A stretch of DNA of 32,724 nucleotides from an uncultured Saprospirales bacterium (GTDB lineage: Bacteria > Bacteroidota > Bacteroidia > Chitinophagales > Saprospiraceae). A program made the position numbers and the translations under genes. Under the pieces are notes generated by a model. It was given only the letters and a program-made list of their open reading frames with translations, searched no databases and was not told the origin of the DNA. Positions 1 to 8,070 of the stretch are shown in pieces. Position 1 is the first letter of the stretch; each line of letters opens with the position of its first letter. Location of the stretch: positions 1 to 32,724 of the forward strand of contig CALMIR010000086.1 of assembly GCA_937864265.1 (NCBI GenBank), written 5' to 3'.

Positions 1-63
1 GCTCCAATAGCCTCGTTGCTCCGCAGCGGGGCTGTTTGCGTTTTCGGGGGATTGGTTTTATGA

Positions 64-1227
64 CTATACAAAGAACTTTTCCCCGCTTCTGGCCATCTTG
101 CGCAAAAGCGGACTGCAACGGTACCTTTCTTCTCGATATGCATCAAATAACTCATCCAAAGTATAGACACAATGATTAATGCCTTCATCGTCAGCCCAAT
201 GCAATAATCCTTTCGGGTAATTAACCCCTTTGACCATGGCCAGCTCTATGTCATCTCGCGATGCAATTTGCGCATAGAGGGCATCAGACGCCTCATTGAT
301 TAGCATTACCACAATCCGCCAAACAATTTCCTGTCCCAATTTTTGATCTTTTATAGGTAGCGAATTGATAGCACCTTCTTGGTAGTTATAAAATCCTCTT
401 CCTGTCTTTTTACCTAGATAACCCGCTTCTACTAAGCGTTTTTGCGTAAAGGAAGGTTTATACCTGGAGTCATAGAAAAAGGAATGAAACACCGTTTCTG
501 TCACGGTGTAATTGATATCATTGCCGATGTAATCCATCAATGCAAAAGGCCCCATCTTGAACCCGCCTAAAGCAGTCATTGCCCAGTCGATGGTTGCTAC
601 ATTGGCTAAGCCCTCATCCAGTATGCGCAGGGCTTCTCCGTAAAATGGCCGTGCTACTCGGTTGACAATGAAACCAGGCGTATCTTTAGCCTTCACCGGC
701 GTTTTTTTCCATTCAATCATCCATTGAATGACTTGATCACAAACACTATCATTGGTTTGGACGGCTGGAATTACTTCTACCAATTCCATCAAAGGTGCCG
801 GATTGAAAAAGTGGATGCCAATCACTCTTTCTGGCCGTTGACAGGCTGCAGCGATAGAGGTAATGGATATGGAGGAGGTATTGCTGGCCAGTACACATTC
901 CTGACTAACAATATCTTCCAATTGCTCAAAAATGCCTTTTTTAGCTTCCAGGTTTTCTACAATAGCTTCTATCACCAATTGGCAGTCCTGACAATCAAAG
1001 ATTGAATCGGAAAAATGGATGCGCTTCAAGATAGCATCTACCTGATCTGATGAAAATGCACCTTTTTCTACCTGACGCCTTAGAAAATAGTTGATTTGAG
1101 CTTGAGCCCTTTTTAGGGCCTCCGGATTGTTGTCGAATAAGACTATGTTGCAATCCGCAGAGGCTGCCACCTGAGCAATACCACTACCCATAGCGCCACT
1201 GCCAATAACACCAACTTGACATGCCAT
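64..1227 (-). CDS. 3-hydroxyacyl-CoA (3-hydroxybutyryl-CoA) dehydrogenase
   Basis: NAD-dependent oxidation of 3-hydroxyacyl-CoA to 3-ketoacyl-CoA, in fatty-acid or phenylacetate-type beta-oxidation in the cytoplasm. The N-terminal Rossmann fold has the GxGxxG motif at residues 9-14. The family's catalytic pair is visible as His139 in the IGIHFFNP motif and Glu151, twelve residues later. The first C-terminal 3HCDH domain covers about residues 185-285 and ends in the GKKTGRGFYNY motif. A second, shorter 3HCDH-like C-terminal segment covers about 300-387, so the protein (387 aa) is longer than the usual 280-residue single-domain enzyme. The start is an ATG at 1227. No fatty-acid genes adjoin it, so the physiological substrate cannot be told from context. 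Confidence 0.93.
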   Translation of the reverse strand: MACQVGVIGSGAMGSGIAQVAASADCNIVLFDNNPEALKRAQAQINYFLRRQVEKGAFSSDQVDAILKRIHFSDSIFDCQDCQLVIEAIVENLEAKKGIFEQLEDIVSQECVLASNTSSISITSIAAACQRPERVIGIHFFNPAPLMELVEVIPAVQTNDSVCDQVIQWMIEWKKTPVKAKDTPGFIVNRVARPFYGEALRILDEGLANVATIDWAMTALGGFKMGPFALMDYIGNDINYTVTETVFHSFFYDSRYKPSFTQKRLVEAGYLGKKTGRGFYNYQEGAINSLPIKDQKLGQEIVWRIVVMLINEASDALYAQIASRDDIELAMVKGVNYPKGLLHWADDEGINHCVYTLDELFDAYREERYRCSPLLRKMARSGEKFFV

Positions 1228-1282
1228 ACTATTGCGTTTTTTCGATTGGCGGTCAAGTTAGTGTTTTTTGATAAAATGGTAC

Positions 1283-1837
1283 TTAATGAATAGCTACAGC
1301 AAATTCGGTTTCTGGATGGAGGTAAAAAGCTTTTAGCGATTCCTCATGACCAAAAACTAAGTACAATTGCCCTGTTTCGGTACTGGGCCAAGCTATTGTA
1401 TAGCGTTCTAGGTTGGAGGATTTGTAAGTAGTTAGATCAGAAACCTGCATGAGGCTGTTTTCGGTGCATGGTGTAAAATCAAGTGTCAGCGTAGTTGAAT
1501 TGCCATTGGGGAGTACACAGGCAACCATATCAATAAAAACGACCTCCATGTTGCTGAAATAGTCAGCCCAATTGATATAAAGTGCTTGTTTGCTCCGGCT
1601 CTGGTATTGATTCGCTGCATGGATAACTTGTAAAAACTGCTGGGCAATTTCTTGATCGCTGGCCAGTTGCATATCCACGACGGGGAGCTCTATTTGAAGC
1701 ATGCCGTTTTCATCAATAGAGTAGCAGTACTCGGGAAGGTAATAGTTATCAACCTTGTAGCAATGAACGCTTGCGAAGGAAGAAGAACGGATCAGCATGA
1801 AGCATGCAATGATGATAAGGGTAAAGTTGCGTTTCAT
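1283..1837 (-). CDS. Exported protein of unknown function
   Basis: 184-residue protein that I do not recognise. Residues 1-22 form a clear signal peptide: a basic MKRN start, then a hydrophobic stretch ending near SSSFAS. The mature part has scattered cysteines (near residues 26, 38, 106 and 119) and a mixed, mostly beta-like composition, suggesting a small periplasmic or secreted domain. The gene lies 55 bp downstream of nothing on its own strand except radC (start of radC side at 1874, 36 bp away), so it could be co-transcribed with radC. The function is open. Confidence is high that it is a gene and low on any role. Confidence 0.7.
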   Translation of the reverse strand: MKRNFTLIIIACFMLIRSSSFASVHCYKVDNYYLPEYCYSIDENGMLQIELPVVDMQLASDQEIAQQFLQVIHAANQYQSRSKQALYINWADYFSNMEVVFIDMVACVLPNGNSTTLTLDFTPCTENSLMQVSDLTTYKSSNLERYTIAWPSTETGQLYLVFGHEESLKAFYLHPETEFAVAIH

Positions 1838-1873
1838 TTTCAGAAATTTTTAGGGTGGAGAAAATTTAAGTTG

Positions 1874-2578
1874 CTAAAGAATACCATCGTCTGCAAAGCT
1901 GAAATAACTTTTTTCAGTAATAATCAGATGGTCAAAAATGGGTATTTCAATGGCCAAACCGGCTTGTTTTAGTTTTTGGGTCAGCTCCAGATCAGCTTGG
2001 CTGGGCTTGGGATTGCCTGATGGGTGATTGTGGCAAAGAATAATGGAACAAGCCAATTCTTCTAAGGCTTTGCGGAAAACCATTTTAGGGTCAACAACGG
2101 TGCCGGCTACGCCGCCAATACTGATTTGGGCTTTCCCAATGATTCGATTGGTACGATTGAGCATCAATATCCAGAATTCTTCATAATTTAAATCGGCCAA
2201 ATGCGGGCCAATGGCGTGGTAGGCGTCTTTACTACAAGTTACCTGAGGGCGGATTTTGACATCGGTCAATTGCCTGCGCCGACCCAATTCCATGGCAGCC
2301 GCAATGGTAATGGCTTTGGCAGAACCTATTCCTTTTAGTTTTTGTAGCTCTTTAATGGAGCGCTTACCGAGCTCATTGAGGTCGTTATTGACTTGACTCA
2401 ACATTTTTTGAGCCAAACTAACGGCAGATTCGCTTTTAGTTCCTGTCGCTAGTAAAATGGCCAAAAGTTCTGCATCCGAAAGGGCGTGCCTGCCTTTTAG
2501 CATCAGCTTTTCACGGGGGCGATCTTCTTCCGCCCAGCTTTTTATCGAAATAAATTGATTTTCAGCGTAGTCAACCAT
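1874..2578 (-). CDS. radC: RadC-family protein with JAMM motif
   Basis: 234-residue RadC/UPF0758 protein, the usual length for the family. Residues 80-90 carry a helix-hairpin-helix-like segment (LKGIGSAKAI). The C-terminal MPN/JAB domain has the zinc-binding JAMM signature HxHPSGxxxPSxxD, with His183, His185 and Asp196. The family was named for a supposed repair phenotype in E. coli that was later disputed; the JAMM fold suggests metalloprotease-like chemistry, but the substrate is not established. The ATG at 2578 is followed by a typical RadC start (SIKSWAEEDRPREKL). The gene sits 74 bp downstream of the DUF3276 gene on the same strand, with a weak hairpin between them. Confidence 0.95.
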   Translation of the reverse strand: MVDYAENQFISIKSWAEEDRPREKLMLKGRHALSDAELLAILLATGTKSESAVSLAQKMLSQVNNDLNELGKRSIKELQKLKGIGSAKAITIAAAMELGRRRQLTDVKIRPQVTCSKDAYHAIGPHLADLNYEEFWILMLNRTNRIIGKAQISIGGVAGTVVDPKMVFRKALEELACSIILCHNHPSGNPKPSQADLELTQKLKQAGLAIEIPIFDHLIITEKSYFSFADDGIL

Positions 2579-2602
2579 CTTATTAGGGTGTTGTGGTGGG
2601 AT

Positions 2603-2639
2603 AAAACGGGGCAGATACCTAAATATACCCGCCCGTTTT
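2603..2639 (-). terminator. Weak hairpin between DUF3276 gene and radC
   Basis: AAAACGGG (2603-2610) pairs with CCCGTTTT (2632-2639) around a 21-nt loop. Read on the minus strand it ends in a short T run. It could attenuate or terminate transcription leaving the DUF3276 gene. The stem is only 8 bp, so confidence is modest. Confidence 0.35.
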
Positions 2640-2652
2640 TCCGTAATAGGCT

Positions 2653-2904
2653 TTATACCGCTTTGGCGGGTTCTATCTGTTCGTATTGTACCATCAATCG
2701 GCTGATAGCCTCTGAAAACTTGGTAATGCCTTCTTCAAAGATCAATATGCGGGTGGTTTCATAGCCTGCCTCGTCATTGTCCTTACTTTTTTTACTTTCT
2801 GTGATGGATAAATAAGGGGCGCCATTGTTGCTTTTGCGCAAGTCAATAAAATAATTACGGCTGCCGTTTTTAACACGCTCTGAGAATAGTGGACTTTTTT
2901 CCAT
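2653..2904 (-). CDS. DUF3276 / PUR-domain nucleic-acid-binding protein
   Basis: 83-residue protein matching the short PUR-alpha-like family (DUF3276) that is widespread in Bacteroidota and has a spirochaete relative, BpuR. Recognisable parts are the N-terminal FSERVKNGSRNYFIDLR strand segment, a PYLSITESKK segment and a C-terminal amphipathic helix (GITKFSEAISRLM). Members have a PUR fold that binds single-stranded DNA or RNA; the role in this organism is not known. The start ATG at 2904 gives the normal family length. It lies just upstream of radC on the same strand and divergent from rnpA across about 100 bp of AT-rich sequence. Confidence 0.85.
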   Translation of the reverse strand: MEKSPLFSERVKNGSRNYFIDLRKSNNGAPYLSITESKKSKDNDEAGYETTRILIFEEGITKFSEAISRLMVQYEQIEPAKAV

Positions 2905-3005
2905 GATTCGGTTTTTTTGGAGTTAATGATTATGTTTACAATAGCATAGACGCAGGAAGTGAAAAATTCCATAAATTTTCACCCACTTTTTTTAAATTTT
3001 TTTTC

Positions 3006-3398
3006 ATGGGCGTATATACTTTCCACAAAGAGGAGCGCTTGAAAAGCGAAAAAACAATCGGGCAACTGTTCAAAACAGGAGCTTCTTTTGGGCAATATCC
3101 CTTGCGTTTGGTGTTTTTGGCGGAGGAAAAAGGACAGGGTGTCTATCCGGTTAAGATCACTTTTAGTGTGCCTAAGAAAAAGTTTCCAAAGGCAGTACAG
3201 CGCAACCGCCTCAAAAGATTAATGCGGGAGGCTTGGCGACTCAATAAAAACCGCTTGTACCGGGAAATGAAGGAACACACCCCAGGTTATGCTTTTATGG
3301 TTTTATATACAGGCAGTGAAGCGGCTAGTTTTGCGGTGATTGAAAAGAATATGAGGAATATGATTCGCCGATTTTTAATTCAGGAAAAAATTGTTTGA
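3006..3398 (+). CDS. rnpA: Ribonuclease P protein component
   Basis: 130-residue protein subunit of RNase P, which helps the RNA subunit trim the 5' leader of tRNA precursors. The family signature is present as an Arg-Asn-Arg core (residues 66-68) followed by LKRLMREAWR, the basic helix that contacts P RNA. The N-terminal HKEERLKSEKTIGQLFKTG is the usual start of the fold, and the ITFSVPKKKFPKAV strand leads into the RNR helix. The start is ATG at 3006. The rpmH gene that often precedes rnpA is not upstream here; the DUF3276 gene lies divergently instead, so the classical rpmH-rnpA pairing is broken in this genome. Confidence 0.95.
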   Translation: MGVYTFHKEERLKSEKTIGQLFKTGASFGQYPLRLVFLAEEKGQGVYPVKITFSVPKKKFPKAVQRNRLKRLMREAWRLNKNRLYREMKEHTPGYAFMVLYTGSEAASFAVIEKNMRNMIRRFLIQEKIV

Positions 3399-3545
3399 AT
3401 ATATACGTACGTACAACCTAAATTGGGTGAGGCTGTGTCTTAGACATGATTAACTGGATGTGAGAGGGCGGGGTCTGGCCGTGGTGACTCTACTTCCGAA
3501 AACCGATCCGTCTGAGCTGGACAAGAATCCGAAATCAAATAATCT

Positions 3546-4058
3546 ATGCGTCTTATTTACCTGTACCTGTTGTTGTTTTGGTTACCCGCCGCAATGAATG
3601 GCCAAAAAGTGCTACAAATTGAAACTTATGGGAAAGCGAAAACAGAGAAAATCTATATTGGCACCCCCATTACCTTTCGGTTGCAGGGAACGGAAGAGTG
3701 GCAAACGGCCTATATAGAAGATTTGAGGTTGGAAGACAGCTTAGTGGTGTTGCCGTATCGATATGTCAAATTGCATGAAATTGATGCCTTTCGCTACAAT
3801 CGCCCCTGGACAAAACCGGTTTCAACAGGTCTCTTGCTCTTTGGAGCAAGTTGGTCGGGCTTTGCCGCTATTGGATTTTATACCGATGGAGATCCGGCAA
3901 CTTCTTATCGACCCGCAGATGCCATTGTTAGCCTGAGTTCAATAGGCTTGTCTTTTGCCATTCGCAGCCTTTTTAAACACAAAACCATCCACTTTGGAAA
4001 ACGGAAAAGGCTTAGAATGTTAGATTTGCGCTTTAAAGTGGAAAGCTGGGAAGATTAA
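3546..4058 (+). CDS. Small exported or membrane protein, unknown
   Basis: 170-residue protein with a signal peptide or N-terminal anchor (residues 1-19, ending near MNGQ) and a second hydrophobic stretch around residues 95-115 with a further apolar segment near 127-142. The region between is beta-rich and polar. The C-terminus is strongly basic (SLFKHKTIHFGKRKRLRML). I cannot name a family; it resembles the many short conserved Bacteroidota proteins found near rnpA. The preceding 147 bp (3399-3545) contain no gene and no clear hairpin terminator. It is separated from mqnC by 92 bp that include a promoter-like motif. Confidence 0.65.
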   Translation: MRLIYLYLLLFWLPAAMNGQKVLQIETYGKAKTEKIYIGTPITFRLQGTEEWQTAYIEDLRLEDSLVVLPYRYVKLHEIDAFRYNRPWTKPVSTGLLLFGASWSGFAAIGFYTDGDPATSYRPADAIVSLSSIGLSFAIRSLFKHKTIHFGKRKRLRMLDLRFKVESWED

Positions 4059-4119
4059 CTGACCGATAACTTTCAATTCTTTTTGAAAAAAATGTACAAA
4101 ATAAAAACCGGGGTCTTTG

Positions 4120-4127
4120 TAATTTTG
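4120..4127 (+). promoter_or_regulatory. TAnnTTTG (-7 type) motif before mqnC
   Basis: TAATTTTG fits the Bacteroidota -7 consensus TAnnTTTG and ends 23 bp before the mqnC start codon. A matching -33 TTG at the normal spacing is not evident, so this is a half-site call. Confidence 0.4.
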
Positions 4128-4150
4128 TTTCTCAATCAAATTGAAGTGAT

Positions 4151-5293
4151 ATGAATACCAATGATTTGCTGGACAGGGCTTTAAAGATGGATTTTTTGAG
4201 CGCAGAGGAAGGTGTTTTTTTGTTTGAAAACGGGGCTACTGCCGAGTTGATGTATGTAGGTAATCTGCTGCGGCAAAAACAAGTTCCGGGAAATACGGTC
4301 ACTTGGATCATAGACCGCAACTCAAATACCACCAATGTTTGTATTGCCAATTGCAAGTTTTGCAATTTTTACCGCCGCCCAGGCCATGAAGAATCTTATA
4401 TCACTTCCATAGAAGAATACAAAGTCAAGATTGAGGAATTGTTCAGCTACGGCGGCGAGCAACTGCTGTTGCAAGGCGGCCACCACCCCGATTTGGGCTT
4501 AGCGTATTATGTAGATTTGTTCAAAGAACTGAAGTCGCTGTATCCCAATCTGAAATTACACGCGCTGGGACCACCGGAAATCGCACACCTCACCAAGCTG
4601 GAAAAATCGACCCATACTCAAGTGCTGCAGGCGTTGAAAGATGCCGGGCTAGACTCTTTGCCCGGCGCTGGAGCGGAAATACTGGACGATCGGGTACGTC
4701 GGCTCATCTCGAAAGGAAAATGCGGTGCTCAGGAATGGCTCGATGTGATGCATGCTGCCCACAATATCGGACTGACGACATCCGCTACTATGATGTTTGG
4801 CCATGTGGAAACTAATCTGGAACGGATGGAACACCTGGTCAAAATTCGGGAGGTACAAAGCCGCAAGCCGCAAGGTGCCAAAGGCTTTCTCGCTTTCATT
4901 CCCTGGCCTTTTCAAGACGAAGATACCATCCTCAAGCGTTTGAAGCGCGCCCGTAACACCTGTACGGGCGATGAGTATGTGCGTATGATTGCCATGAGCC
5001 GGATCATGTTGCCCAATGTGATCAACATACAGGCTTCTTGGTTGACAGTGGGCAAGCAAGTGGCTCAATTGTGCCTGCATGCAGGTGCCAACGATTTCGG
5101 CTCTATTATGATCGAAGAAAATGTGGTGTCGGCAGCGGGTGCACGATTCCGTTTTACAGCCAATGGCATTCAGGATGCCATCCGCGAAGCGGGCTTTAGG
5201 CCCCAACTCAGAAACCAGCAATACGAATACCGGGATTTGCCGGCGCACTTGGTTCAGCAGGAATTGGATCGGCATGCGATGATTGTGGATTGA
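4151..5293 (+). CDS. mqnC: Cyclic dehypoxanthinyl futalosine synthase (radical SAM)
   Basis: 380-residue radical SAM enzyme of the futalosine route to menaquinone; it cyclises dehypoxanthine futalosine. The 4Fe-4S-binding CxxxCxxC motif is Cys64, Cys68 and Cys71 (CIANCKFC), followed by the family's FYRRPGHEESY sequence. The LLQGGHHPDLG and ALGPPEI segments are characteristic of MqnC as opposed to MqnE. The ASWLTVG and GANDFGSIMIEENVVSAAG motifs near the C-terminus also fit. The length is normal. The presence of this gene means respiratory quinone is probably made by the Mqn rather than the Men pathway; the other mqn genes are not in the window. Its stop codon precedes the structured spacer before the PNP gene. 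Confidence 0.95.
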   Translation: MNTNDLLDRALKMDFLSAEEGVFLFENGATAELMYVGNLLRQKQVPGNTVTWIIDRNSNTTNVCIANCKFCNFYRRPGHEESYITSIEEYKVKIEELFSYGGEQLLLQGGHHPDLGLAYYVDLFKELKSLYPNLKLHALGPPEIAHLTKLEKSTHTQVLQALKDAGLDSLPGAGAEILDDRVRRLISKGKCGAQEWLDVMHAAHNIGLTTSATMMFGHVETNLERMEHLVKIREVQSRKPQGAKGFLAFIPWPFQDEDTILKRLKRARNTCTGDEYVRMIAMSRIMLPNVINIQASWLTVGKQVAQLCLHAGANDFGSIMIEENVVSAAGARFRFTANGIQDAIREAGFRPQLRNQQYEYRDLPAHLVQQELDRHAMIVD

Positions 5294-5465
5294 AGCAGCG
5301 GGGCAGGTTTTTTACACGGCTGATCCCGCGAAAAACGCGGGAGAAGATGGGCTAGGTTCAGGCCGCGCCACGACGAAGGCGTGGTTTCAGGAGGTGCTAA
5401 ACTTCTGGGCTAGAGGCTCAAGAAAGAATTCTTACCTTTGTGGGACATCAGCTATAATTGGGTAT
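5294..5465. other. GC-rich structured spacer before the PNP gene
   Basis: 172 bp of visibly higher GC than its neighbours. It contains a perfect hairpin TCCCGCG/CGCGGGA (5324-5330 and 5336-5342, 5-nt loop) and a second, CCACG/CGTGG (5368-5372 and 5380-5384). The frame is open through it in phase with the PNP gene, but the translation does not resemble any part of a nucleoside phosphorylase. It may act as an mqnC terminator or be a degenerate repeat. Confidence 0.4.
5433..5440 (+). promoter_or_regulatory. TAnnTTTG motif before the PNP gene
   Basis: TACCTTTG ends 25 bp before the ATG at 5466, the spacing seen for similar motifs before mqnC and the exonuclease gene. It supports 5466 rather than 5283 as the PNP start. 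No -33 partner was found. Confidence 0.45.
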
Positions 5466-6296
5466 ATGTTGTATCAGCACATACAAGAAGCATTTCAATT
5501 CATTCGCGCTCAAACTCTTCGTCGTCCCAAATACGGCATTATTTTGGGTACTGGCTTGGGAAGCCTGATAGAAGAAATTACAGAGCAGGAGGTTATTCCA
5601 TATGACGCCATTCCACATTTTCCTGTTTCAACGGTGGAAAGCCATGCCGGGCAACTGGTATTTGGGCAATTGGATGGGGTAGAAGTGGTCGCCATGGCTG
5701 GCCGCTTCCATTATTACGAAGGGTATGATATGAAACAGGTTGGTTTTCCCGTTCGGGTGATGAAAACGCTGGGTATCCAACATTTGATCATTTCCAATGC
5801 TGCGGGCAGTACCAATGCTCAAATTGAGGCAGGTGATTTGGTTTTTGTACGGGATCACATCAACTTGCACCCTGAAAATCCACTTCGTGGGTCTAATGAT
5901 GAGCGATTAGGGCCTCGCTTTCCCGATATGTTGCATGCTTATGACCGGGCTTTGAATGCCAAAGCGCTTGAATTGGCGACACAATACGGCATCAGGGCGC
6001 ACGAAGGCGTTTATGTGGGCTTACCTGGCCCCAGCTTGGAAACACCTGCGGAATACCGCTTTATCAACACCATTGGCGGCGACTTGGTGGGTATGTCCAC
6101 TATTCCTGAGGTGATTGTCGCCAAACACATGGGCTTGCCAGTCTTTGTTGTGTCGGTGGCAACCAATAAATGCTTCCCCATTGAGGCGATCAAAGAAACT
6201 TCCGTAGAGGATGTTATTGCTGTTGCGCGTGAGGCAGAGCCACGCATGCGTCTGATTGTGCGGGGGGTACTGGCGTCTTTGGAAGGGAGGGGGTAA
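5466..6296 (+). CDS. punA: Purine nucleoside phosphorylase, trimeric PNP-I type
   Basis: 276-residue phosphorolytic enzyme that splits inosine, guanosine and deoxy forms into base and (deoxy)ribose-1-phosphate in purine salvage. Family landmarks are GTGLG (phosphate loop, near residue 28), His60, GRFHYYEG (79-86), NAAG (111-114), GLPGPSLETPAEYR with Glu192, VGMSTIPE with Met210, and Asn234 in SVATN, the base-binding Asn of low-molecular-mass PNPs. The start at 5466 gives the normal length of about 275; an upstream in-frame ATG at 5283 would add 61 residues unlike any PNP. It follows mqnC on the same strand, whose pathway also handles nucleoside intermediates, but a functional link is only suggestive. 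Confidence 0.93.
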   Translation: MLYQHIQEAFQFIRAQTLRRPKYGIILGTGLGSLIEEITEQEVIPYDAIPHFPVSTVESHAGQLVFGQLDGVEVVAMAGRFHYYEGYDMKQVGFPVRVMKTLGIQHLIISNAAGSTNAQIEAGDLVFVRDHINLHPENPLRGSNDERLGPRFPDMLHAYDRALNAKALELATQYGIRAHEGVYVGLPGPSLETPAEYRFINTIGGDLVGMSTIPEVIVAKHMGLPVFVVSVATNKCFPIEAIKETSVEDVIAVAREAEPRMRLIVRGVLASLEGRG

Positions 6297-6327
6297 GGAT
6301 GTCGTAACCGATGCAACAGAAAACCTG

Positions 6328-7266
6328 TTACTTCCCATTTAATAGGAAAAGGAGCTTACTGGCTTGTTGCTCTTCGTTGTATAGGTGCCACGAATTGGAA
6401 ATAATTTCCTGTAAGGTGTTTTTACAAACATCTATCTGATTATTGGCCAGATAGCTGATGGCCAGCATCCATTGAGCCTCATTTTGATAGTCGTAGTTTT
6501 TGTTTTCGCTGACCATAGAAAAACACTCAATGGCTTTTTGGTATTTTTTTTCTGCAAAATAGAGTTGCCCTAAGTTATAGTTTATGTGAAAAATCAAGGT
6601 ATTGTCTTTAATCTTTTTTAGTTGTTCATAAAGCCCAATTGCTGATTGATTGTCTTGGTTAATTTGAGCTTTGAGCGCATCGGAAAATAAGGACTGAGCC
6701 TCGGTATTTCGTTGTTCTAGTAAGTATGTTCCCCCTGGTTGTGCGTTTTTTATAGCAAATTGATCTACTAGCGCTAAGCGCTGTATATTAGAAGGCGCAT
6801 CAGATTGGGGAATGGTTGACTTTTTGGGTTGTTCGGCTATCGGTTTTTCATTGGAAGGGGGAGTATTAGCAGGGCTGGGGCTTTCAACATCAGTAGGTGG
6901 TGGTTGGGGCGAACTGGGTGGAACAGTGGGCGGAGCAGGCGGTATGGTCTTTAGAATAGCAAAAAGGATAAAAAAAAACAGCAGAGCACCTGTAGCGAAT
7001 AAAAAAGGCTTATTCTTCCAACCTTTTGGTGTAAATTTATTGGATGTTTGGGGATTTTCATTTTGTTGCTGCCATTCGGCCAGTTTTTCTTCAATGTAAT
7101 CGTCGAGCATTTGGGCTTTCATCAGCCTTTGAATGCGGTGGATAGCTATGCGCTCTGCCAAAACTGAATTTTGAGCCATTTGTTTTATGAGAAGTACCTG
7201 TTCTTCTTCTGACAGATCACCATTCAGAAAAGCCTCTATTTGTAAGTCTTGTTCCAAATCGCTCAT
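6328..7266 (-). CDS. Membrane TPR protein, probable anti-sigma factor
   Basis: 312 residues. The N-terminal 85 residues are acidic-helical and look like a short anti-sigma or zinc-less regulator region (EAFLNGDLSEEEQ...). One membrane span lies at about 87-108. A proline-rich linker (about 109-140) follows. A periplasmic TPR-like C-terminus at about 190-312 contains repeats such as YNLGQLYFAEKKYQKAIECF. The ATG overlaps the stop of the sigma gene upstream (ATGA, 7263-7266), so the two are translationally coupled. That coupling, the topology and the EAFLNGDLSEEE start fit the Bacteroidota anti-sigma arrangement. The sensing ligand is unknown. Confidence 0.75.
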   Translation of the reverse strand: MSDLEQDLQIEAFLNGDLSEEEQVLLIKQMAQNSVLAERIAIHRIQRLMKAQMLDDYIEEKLAEWQQQNENPQTSNKFTPKGWKNKPFLFATGALLFFFILFAILKTIPPAPPTVPPSSPQPPPTDVESPSPANTPPSNEKPIAEQPKKSTIPQSDAPSNIQRLALVDQFAIKNAQPGGTYLLEQRNTEAQSLFSDALKAQINQDNQSAIGLYEQLKKIKDNTLIFHINYNLGQLYFAEKKYQKAIECFSMVSENKNYDYQNEAQWMLAISYLANNQIDVCKNTLQEIISNSWHLYNEEQQASKLLFLLNGK

Positions 7267-7874
7267 GGTAAAAAGCTTTTGAGAAAATCGTTTAGCTTAG
7301 GCGATTCACCTATTTTGTTCCTCAACTGTTCACGACAACGGTAAGCCAAATGAATAGCTGCTCTTTCTTCTTTTAAGCCCATTTGCTCCGCTATATCCCT
7401 CATCGGGTAATCCAGCGCACTGAGCCAGAGTATTTCCCGGCATTTCTTCTTTACAAAACGGAGTAATTCTTGTAAAGTTGCTTTGAGGACAGATAAGTCG
7501 AATTCGTGTTCTGGTTTTTCAAAATGTATATGATCCAATGCCATCGCATCTTCGACAAAACTCAGCCTTCTTCGGTAAGCGCCCCGTTTTTTTTCAAACC
7601 ATACATTGATGCAAATGCTGATAAAATAGGTTGTTGGTTTGCTCTCTCCTCGGTATTGTTTTTTGATTATATTTTCAACAAAAATTCTGGAACCTTCTGC
7701 GAAAGCTTCTTCTGCATCTTGGTTGCTAGCGCCTGAGGCGGACATTACACCTATAGTGGCTTTCTTTAGATAATCTCCTTTGAAAAGGATAGACAGTGCT
7801 TTTTCCTGCTCAGACCATCCTGCGCAAAGCATCTCTATTAGTTCTTCATCTGATTTTTCAAAGGATTGTGGCAT
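7263..7874 (-). CDS. ECF RNA polymerase sigma factor
   Basis: 203-residue sigma-70-family extracytoplasmic function factor. Region 2 lies at about residues 30-100, including the DAEEAFAEGSRIFVENI helix and the TTYFISICINVWFEKKR segment. Region 4 lies at about 131-186 with a helix-turn-helix (YPMRDIAEQMGLKEERAAIHLAYRCREQL). It directs RNA polymerase to its own regulon; the targets cannot be read here, though the divergent FN3-like gene and the neighbouring exported genes are candidates. It starts with ATG at 7874, with a -7 type motif 43 bp upstream, and overlaps the TPR anti-sigma gene by 4 bp. Confidence 0.9.
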   Translation of the reverse strand: MPQSFEKSDEELIEMLCAGWSEQEKALSILFKGDYLKKATIGVMSASGASNQDAEEAFAEGSRIFVENIIKKQYRGESKPTTYFISICINVWFEKKRGAYRRRLSFVEDAMALDHIHFEKPEHEFDLSVLKATLQELLRFVKKKCREILWLSALDYPMRDIAEQMGLKEERAAIHLAYRCREQLRNKIGESPKLNDFLKSFLP

Positions 7875-7916
7875 ATTTTGGTTGAATCATCTGAGCATGA
7901 AATGAGTGCCATTGCA

Positions 7917-7924
7917 CAAAAATA
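7917..7924 (-). promoter_or_regulatory. TAnnTTTG motif before the ECF sigma gene
   Basis: On the minus strand the sequence is TATTTTTG, matching the -7 consensus, 43 bp before the ATG at 7874. A TTTG further upstream is about 25 bp away, longer than the usual 17-23 bp spacer. Confidence 0.4.
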
Positions 7925-7964
7925 GTCAACATTTTTAAAAAAATAGGCACAAAAAAAGCGACCA

Positions 7965-8067
7965 AAAAAGATTTGCACCCACTGAATGAGTATGGCCGGA
8001 AAGCCAATGTGATGGAACATTGGTTGAACTGACTTTTTACTACTCATTTTTTTAACCAAATCTTTTT
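7965..8067. promoter_or_regulatory. Divergent intergenic region with two inverted repeats
   Basis: The spacer between the sigma gene and the FN3-like gene contains an 11-bp perfect inverted repeat, AAAAAGATTTG (7965-7975) and CAAATCTTTTT (8057-8067). Inside it is a tighter palindrome CCAATGT/ACATTGG (8004-8010 and 8017-8023, 6-nt loop). The nested symmetry across a divergent promoter region fits an operator or autoregulatory site, but AT-rich sequence makes the outer pair less surprising. Confidence 0.4.
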
Positions 8068-8070
8068 GCC

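Noticed and set aside
3399-3545. Possible small RNA between rnpA and the next gene
   Set aside because: Only weak, short complementary segments were found, with no tRNA-like fold, T-rich terminator or convincing promoter.
4649-5275. A 208-codon minus-strand ORF
   Set aside because: It is antisense to mqnC, which has clear radical SAM motifs. The translation shows no domain.
5283-5465. A 61-codon N-terminal extension of the purine nucleoside phosphorylase
   Set aside because: The translation does not resemble PNP, the region is GC-rich and hairpin-bearing, a -7 type motif lies inside it, and starting at 5466 gives the normal family length.
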